A stretch of 64,000 bases of DNA from positions 1 through 64,000 of the forward strand of contig NZ_FOBF01000021.1 of the NCBI RefSeq assembly GCF_900109355.1, written 5' to 3'. This document shows, in pieces, positions 51,815 through 60,348 of the stretch. Position 1 is the first letter of the stretch. The number at the start of each line of letters is the position of its first letter. The DNA comes from Nonomuraea pusilla (GTDB lineage Bacteria; Actinomycetota; Actinomycetes; Streptosporangiales; Streptosporangiaceae). The position numbers and the translations under genes are program-made. The notes beneath the pieces were generated by a model, which was given only the letters and a program-made list of their open reading frames with translations, was not told where the DNA came from and did not search any database.

Positions 51815-54800
51815 GTGAGCACGGACACGCTGGAGGCGGGGACGTACGAGGTTCTCAGGAACCGCCTCCAGGCACAGGCCAGGGCGCTGGCCGCCGCGGC
51901 GGCCGCGGTCAACGAGGAGCGGCTGGCCGTCTTCGGCGGCGCCGAGCTGCGCCTGCTGGGCACCGAACGGATCCGCACCGACAACAACTGCGTCCCCAGG
52001 GACATCGTCTCCCTGGGCGACGTGATGCTCTTCGGCTACAACGTCTTCATCGGGCTGAGGCCGGAGACCGCGGTCTCGGACGTGTTCTCCGTGCACCGGT
52101 TCGTCCGGCAGGGCGAGGCGTTCACGTTCGAGGCGGGCCGGCTGGACGCGCTGGACGACCCCGCGTTCCGCAAGGACTTCGCGGAGCTGTACCGGTACTA
52201 CAAGGAGACCAGGCTCCAGCAGCTCAGGCGGGTCGAGGGCAGGCTGCTGGCGGTGTTCGGCACCGGTACGGGCGACACCAGGGTGCTGCGGTGGGCGGCC
52301 GGCGCCGACGGCACGGTGCGCTACCTGGACAACCAGGGCGAGCGCGACCACGTGTTCCCCCCGTCGCACGAGTTCGCGTGGACGCCCGCGACGCGCGACG
52401 ACCACGTGCCCGGCCGCCACCCCCACATCTCGATCAGGGGCGAGGTGTTCGTCGAGACCGTCGGCGGCGACCTCACCATCAAGGTCGAGAACAACACGGA
52501 GACCGGCGAGGGCGTCTACTCGGAGCCCGTGGACGAGCCGCTGCAGAGCCTGGCCGACGCCGACGTCGAGCACGCCGCCGTCGGGCCGCTCATCCTCATG
52601 CGGATCAGGCCGTACAAGGAGGAGACCTGGCGGCACCTGGTGTTCAACACCCGCACCAAGGCCGTGACCAGGCTCGACGGCATCGGCCAGTCCTGCCGGC
52701 TGCTCCCCGAGGACCAGGGGCTGATCTTCCCCGGCGGCTACTACCTGACGACCGGCGTCAGCAAGACGTTCGACACGGACGTGGCCGACCTGGAGTTCGA
52801 GCGGGTGGTCCGCTCCCCCAACGGCGAGGACGTCCTGTACGTCTTCCACGCGAGGGGCGACGGGCGGTCGCTGCTGCTGCCGTACAACGTGATCAGGAAG
52901 GAGGTGGCCACGCCGCTCGTCTGCCACGGCTACTCGCTGTTCGACGACGGCACCATGGTGGTCTTCCGCGCCACCTCCGACGAGCCGGCGCGGGTCCACC
53001 CGATGCAGGTGTGGCAGACGCCGTACGTGTCGGACACATACGCCGCCGCGCAGCCCGCCGGCACGGGGCCGCTGGAGCGCATCGGCAACGCCGAGCTGGT
53101 GCGCGGCATCTCCGACTGCCTGTCGGTGGCCCGGATGGTCGAGGAGATGGCGCCGTCGGCCGCCACGTTCGAGGCGCTGATCGCGGCGTGCACGCGGGCG
53201 CTGGACTCGTACCACTGGCTGGGCGGGCACGGGCTGGGCGGGCCGCTCGCCGACGTGCGCGCCACCGCGGAACAGGTGCTCGACGAGTACGAGAACGTCG
53301 AGCAGCTCACCCGGCAGGCCGCCGACCGGCTGGCCGGGGCGGCCGAGGACGTCACCCGGCTGGTGCGCGAGGCACGGGCGGGCGCCCCTGCCACGGCCGA
53401 CGGCTGGGTGTCGGCGCTCGCCGGGCTGCGCAGGGCGCAGGGCCGCCTGGTGACGTTGCGCGAGGTCCGCTACATGGACCTCGCGGCGCTGGACGCGCTG
53501 GAGGCGACGCTCGCCGGGGAGCTGGCCGACACCGGGCGGCGCGCGGTGGCCTTCCTGGAGGGCCCCGACGCGTTCTCCGCCTACCGCGCGGCCGTCGAGG
53601 AGCTGGCCGCCGAGGCGGCCGCGATCGGCACCACGGCCGAGGCGAGGCCCGTCGCCGACCGGCTGTCGGAGCAGGCCGAGGGCCTGGAGGTGGTCACGGA
53701 GGTCGTCGGCTCGCTCGACATCGCCGACCCGACCGTCCGCACCTCCATCCTGGGCCGCATCGCGGAGGTGCTGGGCGGCGTCAACCGGGCGCGGGCCGTG
53801 CTCGACGGCCGGCGGCGCGAGCTGCTGGGCGAGGAGGGCAGGGCGGCGTTCGCCGCCGAGTTCGCGCTGCTCGGGCAGGCCGTCACGGGCGCGCTGGCCG
53901 TCGCCGACACGCCGGGGCGCTGCGACGAGCAGCTCGGCAGGCTGATGCTCCAGGTGGAGAACCTGGAGTCGCGGTTCGGCGAGTACGACGACTTCGCCGC
54001 GCAGCTCGCCGCGCGGCGCGACGAGGTCTACGAGGCGTTCTCGGCCCGCAAGCAGGCGCAGCTCGACGCGCTCGCCCGCCGCGCGGACCGGGTCTTCGCC
54101 TCCGCCGAGCGGGTGCTCGGCAACGTCGCCAGGCGCGCGGGCGCCCTCGCCTCGCTGGACGAGGTGAACGCCTACTTCGCGGGCGACCCGATGGTGGCGA
54201 GGGTCGGCGCGGCTGCGGCCGAGCTGCGCGGGCTGGGCGACGCGGTCCGCGCGGAGGAGCTGGACGGGCGGCTGAAGGCGGCCAGGCAGGAGGCGGGCAG
54301 GGCGCTGCGCGACCGCCTCGACCTGTTCTCCGACGGCGGCGAGGTCATCCGGCTCGGCCGGCACCGGTTCGCCGTCAACACCCAGCCCATCGACCTGACG
54401 CTGGTGCCGCACCAGGGCGAGATGCACGTCGCGATCACCGGCACGGACTACCGCGCGCCGGCGCCCGCGTCTTTCGCCGACACCCGCCCGTTCTGGGACC
54501 AGCTCCTGGTCTCCGAGATACCTGAGGTCTACCGGTGCGAGCACCTGGCCGCCTGCCTCCTCGACGCCGTCGTGCCTGGGCCTCCCGCCCGGGACGACCT
54601 CGCCCGCCTGGTGCGCGAGGCCGTCGAGTCGCGCTACGACGAGGGGTACGAGCGCGGCGTCCACGACCACGACACGCTCGCCGTCCTGGAGGCCCTGGTC
54701 CGGCTGCGCGACGGGGCGGGACTGCTGCGTTACCCGCCGTCCGCGCGGGCGGCGGCGCAGCTCTTCTGGACGTTCGGCGCCGATGATGTTTCACGTAAAA

Positions 54801-56635
54801 CATCGGCCACGAGGGCGTCGTCTCTGGTGCGGGCGCGTGCCGTCCTCGGCGCCCCGCCTGCCCTGGCCGCGCTGGCGGAGGAGCTGGGCGGGCGGATCGC
54901 GGCGTTCCTCGACGGCGTCGGCGCGCCACCCGTGGACGCCTCGCTCGCCGGGGAGTACCTGGTGGAGGAGCTGGGCGGCGAACCGCACGGATTCGTGACC
55001 GCCAAGGCCGCGCGGGACGTCCTCGACCGGTTCAGGGCCGCGCTCGGCCCCGAGCGGGCCGCCGCGTTCGACGCCGACCTCGCGGCGCTGCCGCTGCCCG
55101 AACGCCTCCAGCTCGCGCACGCCTGGATCGGCGCCTTCCACGACGGCCCCGACGTGGCCGAGGCCGTCGCCGTCCAGCTCTGCGACCTGCCGCGCCACGA
55201 CAGCGCCGCCGCGCTCACCGAGACCGTGGACGGGCTGCTCGGCACCCACCCGCGCGTCGTGGACCGCCGGCTGGAGCTCCGGCTCGACGAGTTCCTGTCG
55301 AGGACGCGGGCGTTCCGCACCGAGCGGGTCCCCGCCTACCGGGCCTACCAGCGGCGGCGTGCCGAGCTGGTCGAGACAGAACGGGCCAGGCTGCGCCTGG
55401 ACGAGTACCGGCCGAAGGTGATGAGCGCGTTCGTCCGCAACCGGCTGCTCGACGAGGTGTACCTGCCGCTGATCGGCGACAACCTGGCCAAGCAGCTCGG
55501 CGCCGCCGGCGCGGACCGGCGCACCGACCAGATGGGCCTGCTGCTGCTCATCTCACCGCCCGGCTACGGCAAGACCACCCTGATGGAGTACGTCGCCGGC
55601 CGCCTCGGCCTGGTCCTCGTCAAGGTGAACGGCCCCGCGCTGGGCCACCGCGTCACCTCGCTCGACCCGGCGCAGGCCCCCGACGCCGCGGCCAGGCAGG
55701 AGGTCGAGAAGATCTCCTTCGCGCTGGAGGCGGGCAACAACGTCCTGCTCTACCTGGACGACATCCAGCACACCTCGCCCGAGCTGCTGGAGAAGTTCGT
55801 GTCGCTGTGCGACGCGCAGCGCCGCATCGAAGGCGTCTGGAACGGCCGGACCCGCACGTACGACCTGCGCGGCAAGCGGTTCGCCGTGTGCATGGCGGGC
55901 AACCCGTACACCGAGTCGGGCAGCCGGTTCCGCGTCCCCGACATGCTGGCCAACCGGGCCGACGTGTGGAACCTGGGCGACGTCCTCAGCGGCAGGGACG
56001 AGCTGTTCGCGCTCAGCTACATCGACAACGCCCTCACCTCCAACCCGGTGCTCGCGCCGCTGTCCGCCCGCGACAGGGGCGACGTCGAGCTGCTGGTGAG
56101 GCTGGCCAAGGGCGACCCCTCGGTGCGGCCCGACCAGCTCGGGCACCCGTACGCGAAGGCGGAGCTGGAGCAGGTGCTGAGCGTGCTGGGCAAGCTGGCG
56201 CGCGTGCAGGAGGTGGTGCTCGGCAGCAACCGGGCCTACATCGCCTCCGCCGCCCAGTCCGACGCCGCCCGCACCGAGCCGCCGTACCGGCTGCAGGGGT
56301 CGTACAGGAACATGAACAAGCTGGCCGAACGCATCGTCCCGGCGATGAACGACGACGAGCTGGAGGCGCTGATCGACGACCACTACCTGGGCGAGGCGCA
56401 GACCCTCACCTCCGACGCCGAGGCGAACCTGCTCAAGCTGGCCGAGCTGCGCGGGCGCCTCACCCCCGCCCAGGCGGAGCGCTGGGCGGAGGTCAAGGCG
56501 GCGTACCTGCGGGACAAGGCCCTCGGCGGGCCGGCGGACGATCCGGTGACGCGCGCGGTGGGCGCCATCGGGCTGCTCGCCGACCGCGTCCGCGAGGCGG
56601 GCTCGGAGGTCGGCTCGGCCATCAGGGACCGCTGA
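51815..56635 (+). CDS. giant AAA ATPase with N-terminal DUF3686-like domain (annotated elsewhere as DNA repair ATPase)
   Basis: 1606 aa. The first 430 residues are beta-rich (DUF3686-like; IVSLGDVMLFGYNVFIGLRP). Helices and coiled coil occupy about 440-860 and a mixed region runs to 1200. A MoxR/dynein-type AAA domain follows with Walker A PPGYGKTT (K1253), Walker B LLYLDDIQH (D1315, D1316) and sensor region VCMAGNPYTESGSRF. Its place after flotillin suggests that it works at the membrane; the DNA-repair label is unproved. GTG start at 51815. Codons for DDVSRKTS near residue 992 are rare ones forming a parS-like site. Confidence 0.9.
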   Translation: MSTDTLEAGTYEVLRNRLQAQARALAAAAAAVNEERLAVFGGAELRLLGTERIRTDNNCVPRDIVSLGDVMLFGYNVFIGLRPETAVSDVFSVHRFVRQGEAFTFEAGRLDALDDPAFRKDFAELYRYYKETRLQQLRRVEGRLLAVFGTGTGDTRVLRWAAGADGTVRYLDNQGERDHVFPPSHEFAWTPATRDDHVPGRHPHISIRGEVFVETVGGDLTIKVENNTETGEGVYSEPVDEPLQSLADADVEHAAVGPLILMRIRPYKEETWRHLVFNTRTKAVTRLDGIGQSCRLLPEDQGLIFPGGYYLTTGVSKTFDTDVADLEFERVVRSPNGEDVLYVFHARGDGRSLLLPYNVIRKEVATPLVCHGYSLFDDGTMVVFRATSDEPARVHPMQVWQTPYVSDTYAAAQPAGTGPLERIGNAELVRGISDCLSVARMVEEMAPSAATFEALIAACTRALDSYHWLGGHGLGGPLADVRATAEQVLDEYENVEQLTRQAADRLAGAAEDVTRLVREARAGAPATADGWVSALAGLRRAQGRLVTLREVRYMDLAALDALEATLAGELADTGRRAVAFLEGPDAFSAYRAAVEELAAEAAAIGTTAEARPVADRLSEQAEGLEVVTEVVGSLDIADPTVRTSILGRIAEVLGGVNRARAVLDGRRRELLGEEGRAAFAAEFALLGQAVTGALAVADTPGRCDEQLGRLMLQVENLESRFGEYDDFAAQLAARRDEVYEAFSARKQAQLDALARRADRVFASAERVLGNVARRAGALASLDEVNAYFAGDPMVARVGAAAAELRGLGDAVRAEELDGRLKAARQEAGRALRDRLDLFSDGGEVIRLGRHRFAVNTQPIDLTLVPHQGEMHVAITGTDYRAPAPASFADTRPFWDQLLVSEIPEVYRCEHLAACLLDAVVPGPPARDDLARLVREAVESRYDEGYERGVHDHDTLAVLEALVRLRDGAGLLRYPPSARAAAQLFWTFGADDVSRKTSATRASSLVRARAVLGAPPALAALAEELGGRIAAFLDGVGAPPVDASLAGEYLVEELGGEPHGFVTAKAARDVLDRFRAALGPERAAAFDADLAALPLPERLQLAHAWIGAFHDGPDVAEAVAVQLCDLPRHDSAAALTETVDGLLGTHPRVVDRRLELRLDEFLSRTRAFRTERVPAYRAYQRRRAELVETERARLRLDEYRPKVMSAFVRNRLLDEVYLPLIGDNLAKQLGAAGADRRTDQMGLLLLISPPGYGKTTLMEYVAGRLGLVLVKVNGPALGHRVTSLDPAQAPDAAARQEVEKISFALEAGNNVLLYLDDIQHTSPELLEKFVSLCDAQRRIEGVWNGRTRTYDLRGKRFAVCMAGNPYTESGSRFRVPDMLANRADVWNLGDVLSGRDELFALSYIDNALTSNPVLAPLSARDRGDVELLVRLAKGDPSVRPDQLGHPYAKAELEQVLSVLGKLARVQEVVLGSNRAYIASAAQSDAARTEPPYRLQGSYRNMNKLAERIVPAMNDDELEALIDDHYLGEAQTLTSDAEANLLKLAELRGRLTPAQAERWAEVKAAYLRDKALGGPADDPVTRAVGAIGLLADRVREAGSEVGSAIRDR
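54787..54802. promoter_or_regulatory. parS-like ParB-binding site inside the giant ATPase gene
   Basis: TGTTTCACGTAAAACA differs at one position from the ParB consensus TGTTTCACGTGAAACA. The dyad extends to 20 bases (GATGTTTCACGTAAAACATC, 54785-54804) with nine of ten pairs matched. It uses rare A/T-rich codons (GTT TCA CGT AAA ACA) in an otherwise GC3-saturated gene, so the DNA sequence itself is probably selected. Chromosomal parS sites cluster near the replication origin. Confidence 0.72.
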
Positions 56636-56649
56636 GGGCGGCCGTCCGG

Positions 56650-57534
56650 CTAACCGTCGAAGCGCCCGTCCTTGATCGCCAGGTCCGCCCGGGCGACGGC
56701 GTCGGCGCTCGCGGGCAGCAGCGGAAGCCGTACGTCCGGGGTGGGGATCAGGCCGCGGGCGTGCAGCACGCCCTTGATCACGGTCGGGTTGGGCTCGGCG
56801 AACAGGGCGGCCGACATGCGGGCCAGCCGGTGCCCCAGCTCCCGGCCGCGGGGGGCGTCGCCCGCCTGCCATGCGTCCACCAGCTCTGCGAACGCCTGCG
56901 TGGCGAAGTGGGCGGAGGCGAGGATGCCGCCGGAGGCGCCCAGCGCGAGCAGCGGCGAGACGAACGGGTCGTCGCCGCCCAGCACCTCGAAGCCCTCGGG
57001 GAGGTCGCCCAGCAGGTCCACGGTGTCCTGGTCGACGCCGCCGACGGCGAGCTTCACGCCGGCGATCCTCGGGTGGGCGCCGAGGCGGCGCAGCGTCGCC
57101 GCGCCCACGGCCTGCCCGGTCCTGTACGGGATGTGGTAGATCACCAGCGGCACCGGCGTCTCCTCCGCCAGCGCCTCGAAGTGCGCGATCACGCCGCGTT
57201 CCGACGGCCGCAGGAAGTACGGCACCGTCACCAGGGCCGCCCCGACGCCCTCGGGAAGCTCCCGCAGCGCCCCCGCGACCGAGCGCGTGTCGTTGCCGGT
57301 GACGCCCACGGTCAGCAGGGCGCCGCGCTCGGCGCAGAGCCGTCCGCACACCTCGACGACCCGGGAACGTTCCTCGCCGGAGAGTGCGGCCACCTCCCCC
57401 GTGGTGCCCAGCGCGACCAGCCCGGCCGCGCCCTGGTCGAGCGCCTGGACGGCGAGCCGCTCGACCGCGTCGAGCGCCACCTCCCCGGACGGCGCGAACG
57501 GCGTGACCAGTGGTACGTGGATTCCTCTCAGCAT
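56650..57534 (-). CDS. dihydrodipicolinate synthase (DapA) family aldolase/lyase
   Basis: 294 aa TIM barrel. The residues used by E. coli DapA sit at the same numbers: T44 and T45 in LGTTGE, Y133 and R138 in VIYHIPYRTG, and the Schiff-base K161 in AGVKLAVGG. The enzyme therefore probably condenses pyruvate with an aldehyde. Whether it is the lysine-pathway enzyme or a paralogue is unclear because no lysine genes are adjacent. ATG at 57534 is chosen; the longer frame to 57555 reads through the leader. A LysR gene diverges from it and is its likely regulator. Confidence 0.92.
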   Translation of the reverse strand: MLRGIHVPLVTPFAPSGEVALDAVERLAVQALDQGAAGLVALGTTGEVAALSGEERSRVVEVCGRLCAERGALLTVGVTGNDTRSVAGALRELPEGVGAALVTVPYFLRPSERGVIAHFEALAEETPVPLVIYHIPYRTGQAVGAATLRRLGAHPRIAGVKLAVGGVDQDTVDLLGDLPEGFEVLGGDDPFVSPLLALGASGGILASAHFATQAFAELVDAWQAGDAPRGRELGHRLARMSAALFAEPNPTVIKGVLHARGLIPTPDVRLPLLPASADAVARADLAIKDGRFDG

Positions 57535-57593
57535 GCTCCGAGCCTGGCCTGCCACGACCCGTTAGGTCCAGCGGAGATTTCTTCACCCGACAT

Positions 57594-57606
57594 TAAGCTG
57601 AACTTA
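57594..57606. promoter_or_regulatory. LysR-type box (T-N11-A) over the lysR start codon
   Basis: TAAGCTGAACTTA... the dyad TAAG-N5-CTTA spans 57594-57606 with T and A eleven bases apart, the LysR recognition pattern. It touches the ATG at 57606, so binding would limit lysR translation or transcription while acting on the divergent dapA-family promoter. Confidence 0.5.
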
Positions 57607-58475
57607 TGCTCGATCCACGCAAGCTCCACCTGCTCCGCGAGCTCGCGGGACGCGGCACGATCGCCGCCGTCGCCGAGGCCGCCATGTTCACGCCGTCGGC
57701 GGTGTCCCAGCAGCTCAGCGCGCTCGAACGGGAGGCCGGCGTGCCCCTGCTCGAACGCACCGGCCGCACGGTGACGCTCACGCCCGCCGGGCGCCTCCTG
57801 GTCGAGCACGCGAACGCCGTGCTCGGAGAGCTCGACCGGGCCGCCGCCGCGCTCGCCGCCGCGCGCGGCGGACCGTCGGGGCCGGTGCGCATCGGCGCGT
57901 TCCCGACGGCAGCGCGCGTGCTGCTGCCTCCCGCGCTGGCCGAGCTGACCGCCGCGCATCCCGGGCTGGAGCCGATGGTCTCCGAGATCGACCCGGCGGA
58001 CGTCTCGGCCGCCCTGCGCGCCGGCGGGCTGGACGTCGCGCTCGTCCACGAGTACGACTTCGTGCCGCCCGTCACCGACGCGGCCGTCGAGACCGAGCCG
58101 CTGTTCAGCGAGGCCATGTACCTGACCGACCGGCCCAGCGTCGAGGCCGCCCGCGACGACGCCTGGATCACCAGCAAGCCCGGCACCCTCTGCCACACGA
58201 TGGCGATCAGGGCCTGCCAGGCGGCCGGGTTCGAGCCACGGGTGCGCCACCACGTCGACGACTTCGACACCGTCCTCGCCTTCGCCGCCGCGGGGCTCGG
58301 GGTCGCGCTCGTGCCCCGGCTCGCGGCCACGGCCCCGCCGCCGGGGGTGACGCTGACCCGCCTGCCGCTCAGCCGCCACACGCTGGCCGCCTTCCGCAGG
58401 GGGTACGGCGACCACCCGGCGATCCGCGCCGCCGTGGCCGCCTTCCGCACCGCCCTCCCGGCCCTGACCCTGTAA
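57606..58475 (+). CDS. LysR family transcriptional regulator
   Basis: 289 aa. The winged helix is at 1-62: LHLLRELAGRGTIAAVAEAA, then SAVSQQLSALEREAGVPLLE and TGRTVTLTPAGRLLVEHA. The periplasmic-binding-like effector domain covers 90-289. The N-terminus starts directly at the ATG at 57606 and the message may be leaderless, since the LysR box lies immediately upstream. Divergent from the DapA-family gene, its presumed target. Confidence 0.94.
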   Translation: MLDPRKLHLLRELAGRGTIAAVAEAAMFTPSAVSQQLSALEREAGVPLLERTGRTVTLTPAGRLLVEHANAVLGELDRAAAALAAARGGPSGPVRIGAFPTAARVLLPPALAELTAAHPGLEPMVSEIDPADVSAALRAGGLDVALVHEYDFVPPVTDAAVETEPLFSEAMYLTDRPSVEAARDDAWITSKPGTLCHTMAIRACQAAGFEPRVRHHVDDFDTVLAFAAAGLGVALVPRLAATAPPPGVTLTRLPLSRHTLAAFRRGYGDHPAIRAAVAAFRTALPALTL

Positions 58476-58508
58476 TCGCCCGCCGCGCACCACCCCGGCC
58501 GCGTCGAT

Positions 58509-58530
58509 CCCGCCCGGCCGGTCGGGCGGG
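58509..58530. terminator. hairpin between convergent lysR and tetR genes
   Basis: CCCGCCCG and CGGGCGGG form an eight-base-pair stem around a six-base loop, extendable by CGTCG/CGACG outside. It lies in the 100-bp gap between two converging genes, and the gap holds nothing else recognisable. Confidence 0.6.
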
Positions 58531-58575
58531 CGCGACGGGCCGCTTCCGAGGTGGCCGCGGCCGGGCGCTCAGGCG

Positions 58576-59178
58576 CTAACCGTCGCTCCGCCCTTCCTCT
58601 CCCAGGAGGGCTCTGACCAGGGTGGCGAAGGCGGCGGCGAGGCGCTCCGGCCGCCCCGCGCGCAGCTGGGCGGCGATGGGCTCCATGTGGAGCGTGCCGA
58701 GGAGCATGTGCGCGATCTCCTCGGCGTCGACGTCGGGCCGGGCCTGCGCGATCAGCCCCGAGACGTGCCGGTGCCAGGACAGGTAGATCGGGTTCTCCTG
58801 CCTGGGCTGCTCGGGCGCCTTCCTGGTGGCCACGGCGTGCTCGTGGGCGGCGATCAGGTTGCCGTTGCGGGCCGCCAGCCGGGCCACCGCGTCGAGGAAG
58901 GCGGCCAGCCGGTCGGCGGGGGCCGCGCCGGGCCCGAGGGGCGGCGGCCCTTCCGCGACGGCCTGCTCCAGCTCCCGCACCCGCTCGGCCATGAGCTCCC
59001 GCATGAGCCCGGTACGGCTGCCGAACCGGTGGAAGACGGTGCCCTTGCCCACACCCGCCGCGGCAGCCACCCGCTCGACGGAGACCTGCTCGGGCGGGTG
59101 CATGCGCAGCAGCTCCTCGGCCGCCCGCAGGATCGCCCGCCTGTTGCGCGCGGCGTCGGCCCGCTCTCGACGCTCCAT
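58576..59178 (-). CDS. TetR/AcrR family transcriptional regulator
   Basis: 200 aa. The helix-turn-helix is VSVERVAAAAGVGKGTVFHR followed by FGSRTGLMRELMAERV (about 28-62). The C-terminal ligand domain is helical. ATG at 59178 has GGGGGAAG ten bases upstream; ATG at 59196 is in frame but has no ribosome-binding site. It is divergent from an oxidoreductase gene over a strong paired dyad, so it most likely represses that gene. Confidence 0.93.
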   Translation of the reverse strand: MERRERADAARNRRAILRAAEELLRMHPPEQVSVERVAAAAGVGKGTVFHRFGSRTGLMRELMAERVRELEQAVAEGPPPLGPGAAPADRLAAFLDAVARLAARNGNLIAAHEHAVATRKAPEQPRQENPIYLSWHRHVSGLIAQARPDVDAEEIAHMLLGTLHMEPIAAQLRAGRPERLAAAFATLVRALLGEEGRSDG

Positions 59179-59204
59179 CCGGCCATCTTCCCCCATGGAC
59201 AAAG

Positions 59205-59243
59205 TTGACCAGTGGTCCATATATTAACTGGACCACAGGTCAA
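59205..59243. promoter_or_regulatory. paired TetR operator between tetR and oxidoreductase genes
   Basis: TTGACCAGTGGTCCA (59205-59219) and TGGACCACAGGTCAA (59229-59243) are inverted with one mismatch around a nine-base AT-rich centre. Each arm is itself nearly palindromic (GACCAGTGGTC and GACCACAGGTC), so two dimers could bind 24 bp apart. The site overlaps the promoters of both divergent genes. Confidence 0.75.
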
Positions 59244-59259
59244 GTTACTGGAGGAAGAA

Positions 59260-60327
59260 GTGCGCGCGATCGTGATGCACCGGACGGGCGGCCCCGAGAC
59301 GCTCGGCGTGGAGGACGTCCCGCGGCCCACGGCAGGGGCGGGCCAGGTGGTCGTCAGAGTCCTCGCCATCGCGGCGAGCTACACCGAGACGCGGGTGCGC
59401 GCGGGCGTGCTGCCGTTCCCGCTGTCGCTGCCGGTCGTCCCCGGGGCCGAGGTCGCGGGCGAGGTCGTCGAGATCGGCGAAGGCGCCGACCCGGGCCTCC
59501 TCGGCCGCCTCGTCGTGGGCGTCACGGGCGGCGTCGGGGCGTACGCCGAGTACGCCGCCATGCCCGCCGCCATGGCCTGCCCCGTGCCGGAGGGGGTGCG
59601 CCCCGAGGAGGCCGTGGCCGCGGCGGCGCCCGCCGCGCTCGCCCACGCCCTCCTGCACCGCGCCCGCCTCAGGCCAGGACACCCGGGCGGCGAGAGCACG
59701 CCGCCCCCGGCGGGCGGGGAGCCGGTGCCCGGCGAGACGGCTGGGGAGTCCGGCAGGACCGCCGGGGAGCCCTTGCCCGGCGGCGCCGGTGGGGAGACCG
59801 TGCTGGTCGAGGCGGGTGGCGGGTCGGTGGGCGGGTACCTCGTGCTGCACGCCAAGGAGTTCGGCGCCGGCACGGTCGTGGCCACCGCCGGGGCGGAGCC
59901 GAAGCGGCGCAGGGCCGCCGAGCTGGGCGCCGACGTCGTCCTCGACCACGGCGACCCCGGCTGGCCCGAGGCGCTGCCGCCCGTGGACGTCGTGTTCGAC
60001 TCGATCGGCGGCGCGACGGCCGCCCGGGTGCTGGAGTCGGTCACCCCCGGCACCGGCCGGATCCTCTCGTACGGGCTGCTGAGCGGCGAACCGGCGGCCG
60101 TCACCGGCGCGGACCTCGTGCGCACCGGCGTGACCCTGGCCGGTTGCGGCGGCCCTGCCTGGGCCGCCGAGGTGTTCGGCACGCACTACCCGGCGGCGCT
60201 GGTCCGGCTCGGGGAGGGCCGCACCCGCGCCTTCGTCGAGGACGCGCTGCCGCTGGAGCAGGCCGCCGAGGCCCACCGCCGCCTGGAGAGCCGCACGCCC
60301 CTGGGCCGCCTCCTGCTCATCCCCTGA
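59260..60327 (+). CDS. zinc-free quinone/alcohol oxidoreductase with an unusual low-complexity insert
   Basis: 355 aa of the medium-chain dehydrogenase family. The GroES-like half (RAIVMHRTGGPETLGVEDVP, VPGAEVAGEVVEIGEGA) and the Rossmann half (ETVLVEAGGGSVGGYLVLHA) are clear. Between them, residues about 150-190 are a Gly/Pro/Glu-rich repeat (GGEPVPGETAGESGRTAGEP) not normal in the family. The nucleotide loop GGGSVGG also departs from the usual GAAGGVG. The GTG at 59260 follows GGAGGAAGAA. Under the divergent TetR. Substrate unknown. Confidence 0.9.
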   Translation: MRAIVMHRTGGPETLGVEDVPRPTAGAGQVVVRVLAIAASYTETRVRAGVLPFPLSLPVVPGAEVAGEVVEIGEGADPGLLGRLVVGVTGGVGAYAEYAAMPAAMACPVPEGVRPEEAVAAAAPAALAHALLHRARLRPGHPGGESTPPPAGGEPVPGETAGESGRTAGEPLPGGAGGETVLVEAGGGSVGGYLVLHAKEFGAGTVVATAGAEPKRRRAAELGADVVLDHGDPGWPEALPPVDVVFDSIGGATAARVLESVTPGTGRILSYGLLSGEPAAVTGADLVRTGVTLAGCGGPAWAAEVFGTHYPAALVRLGEGRTRAFVEDALPLEQAAEAHRRLESRTPLGRLLLIP

Positions 60328-60348
60328 CGCACCCGGCGGCCCGGGGGC

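Noticed and set aside
51695..54670. Minus-strand frame of 991 codons opposite the giant ATPase
   Set aside because: Antisense shadow with low-complexity composition.
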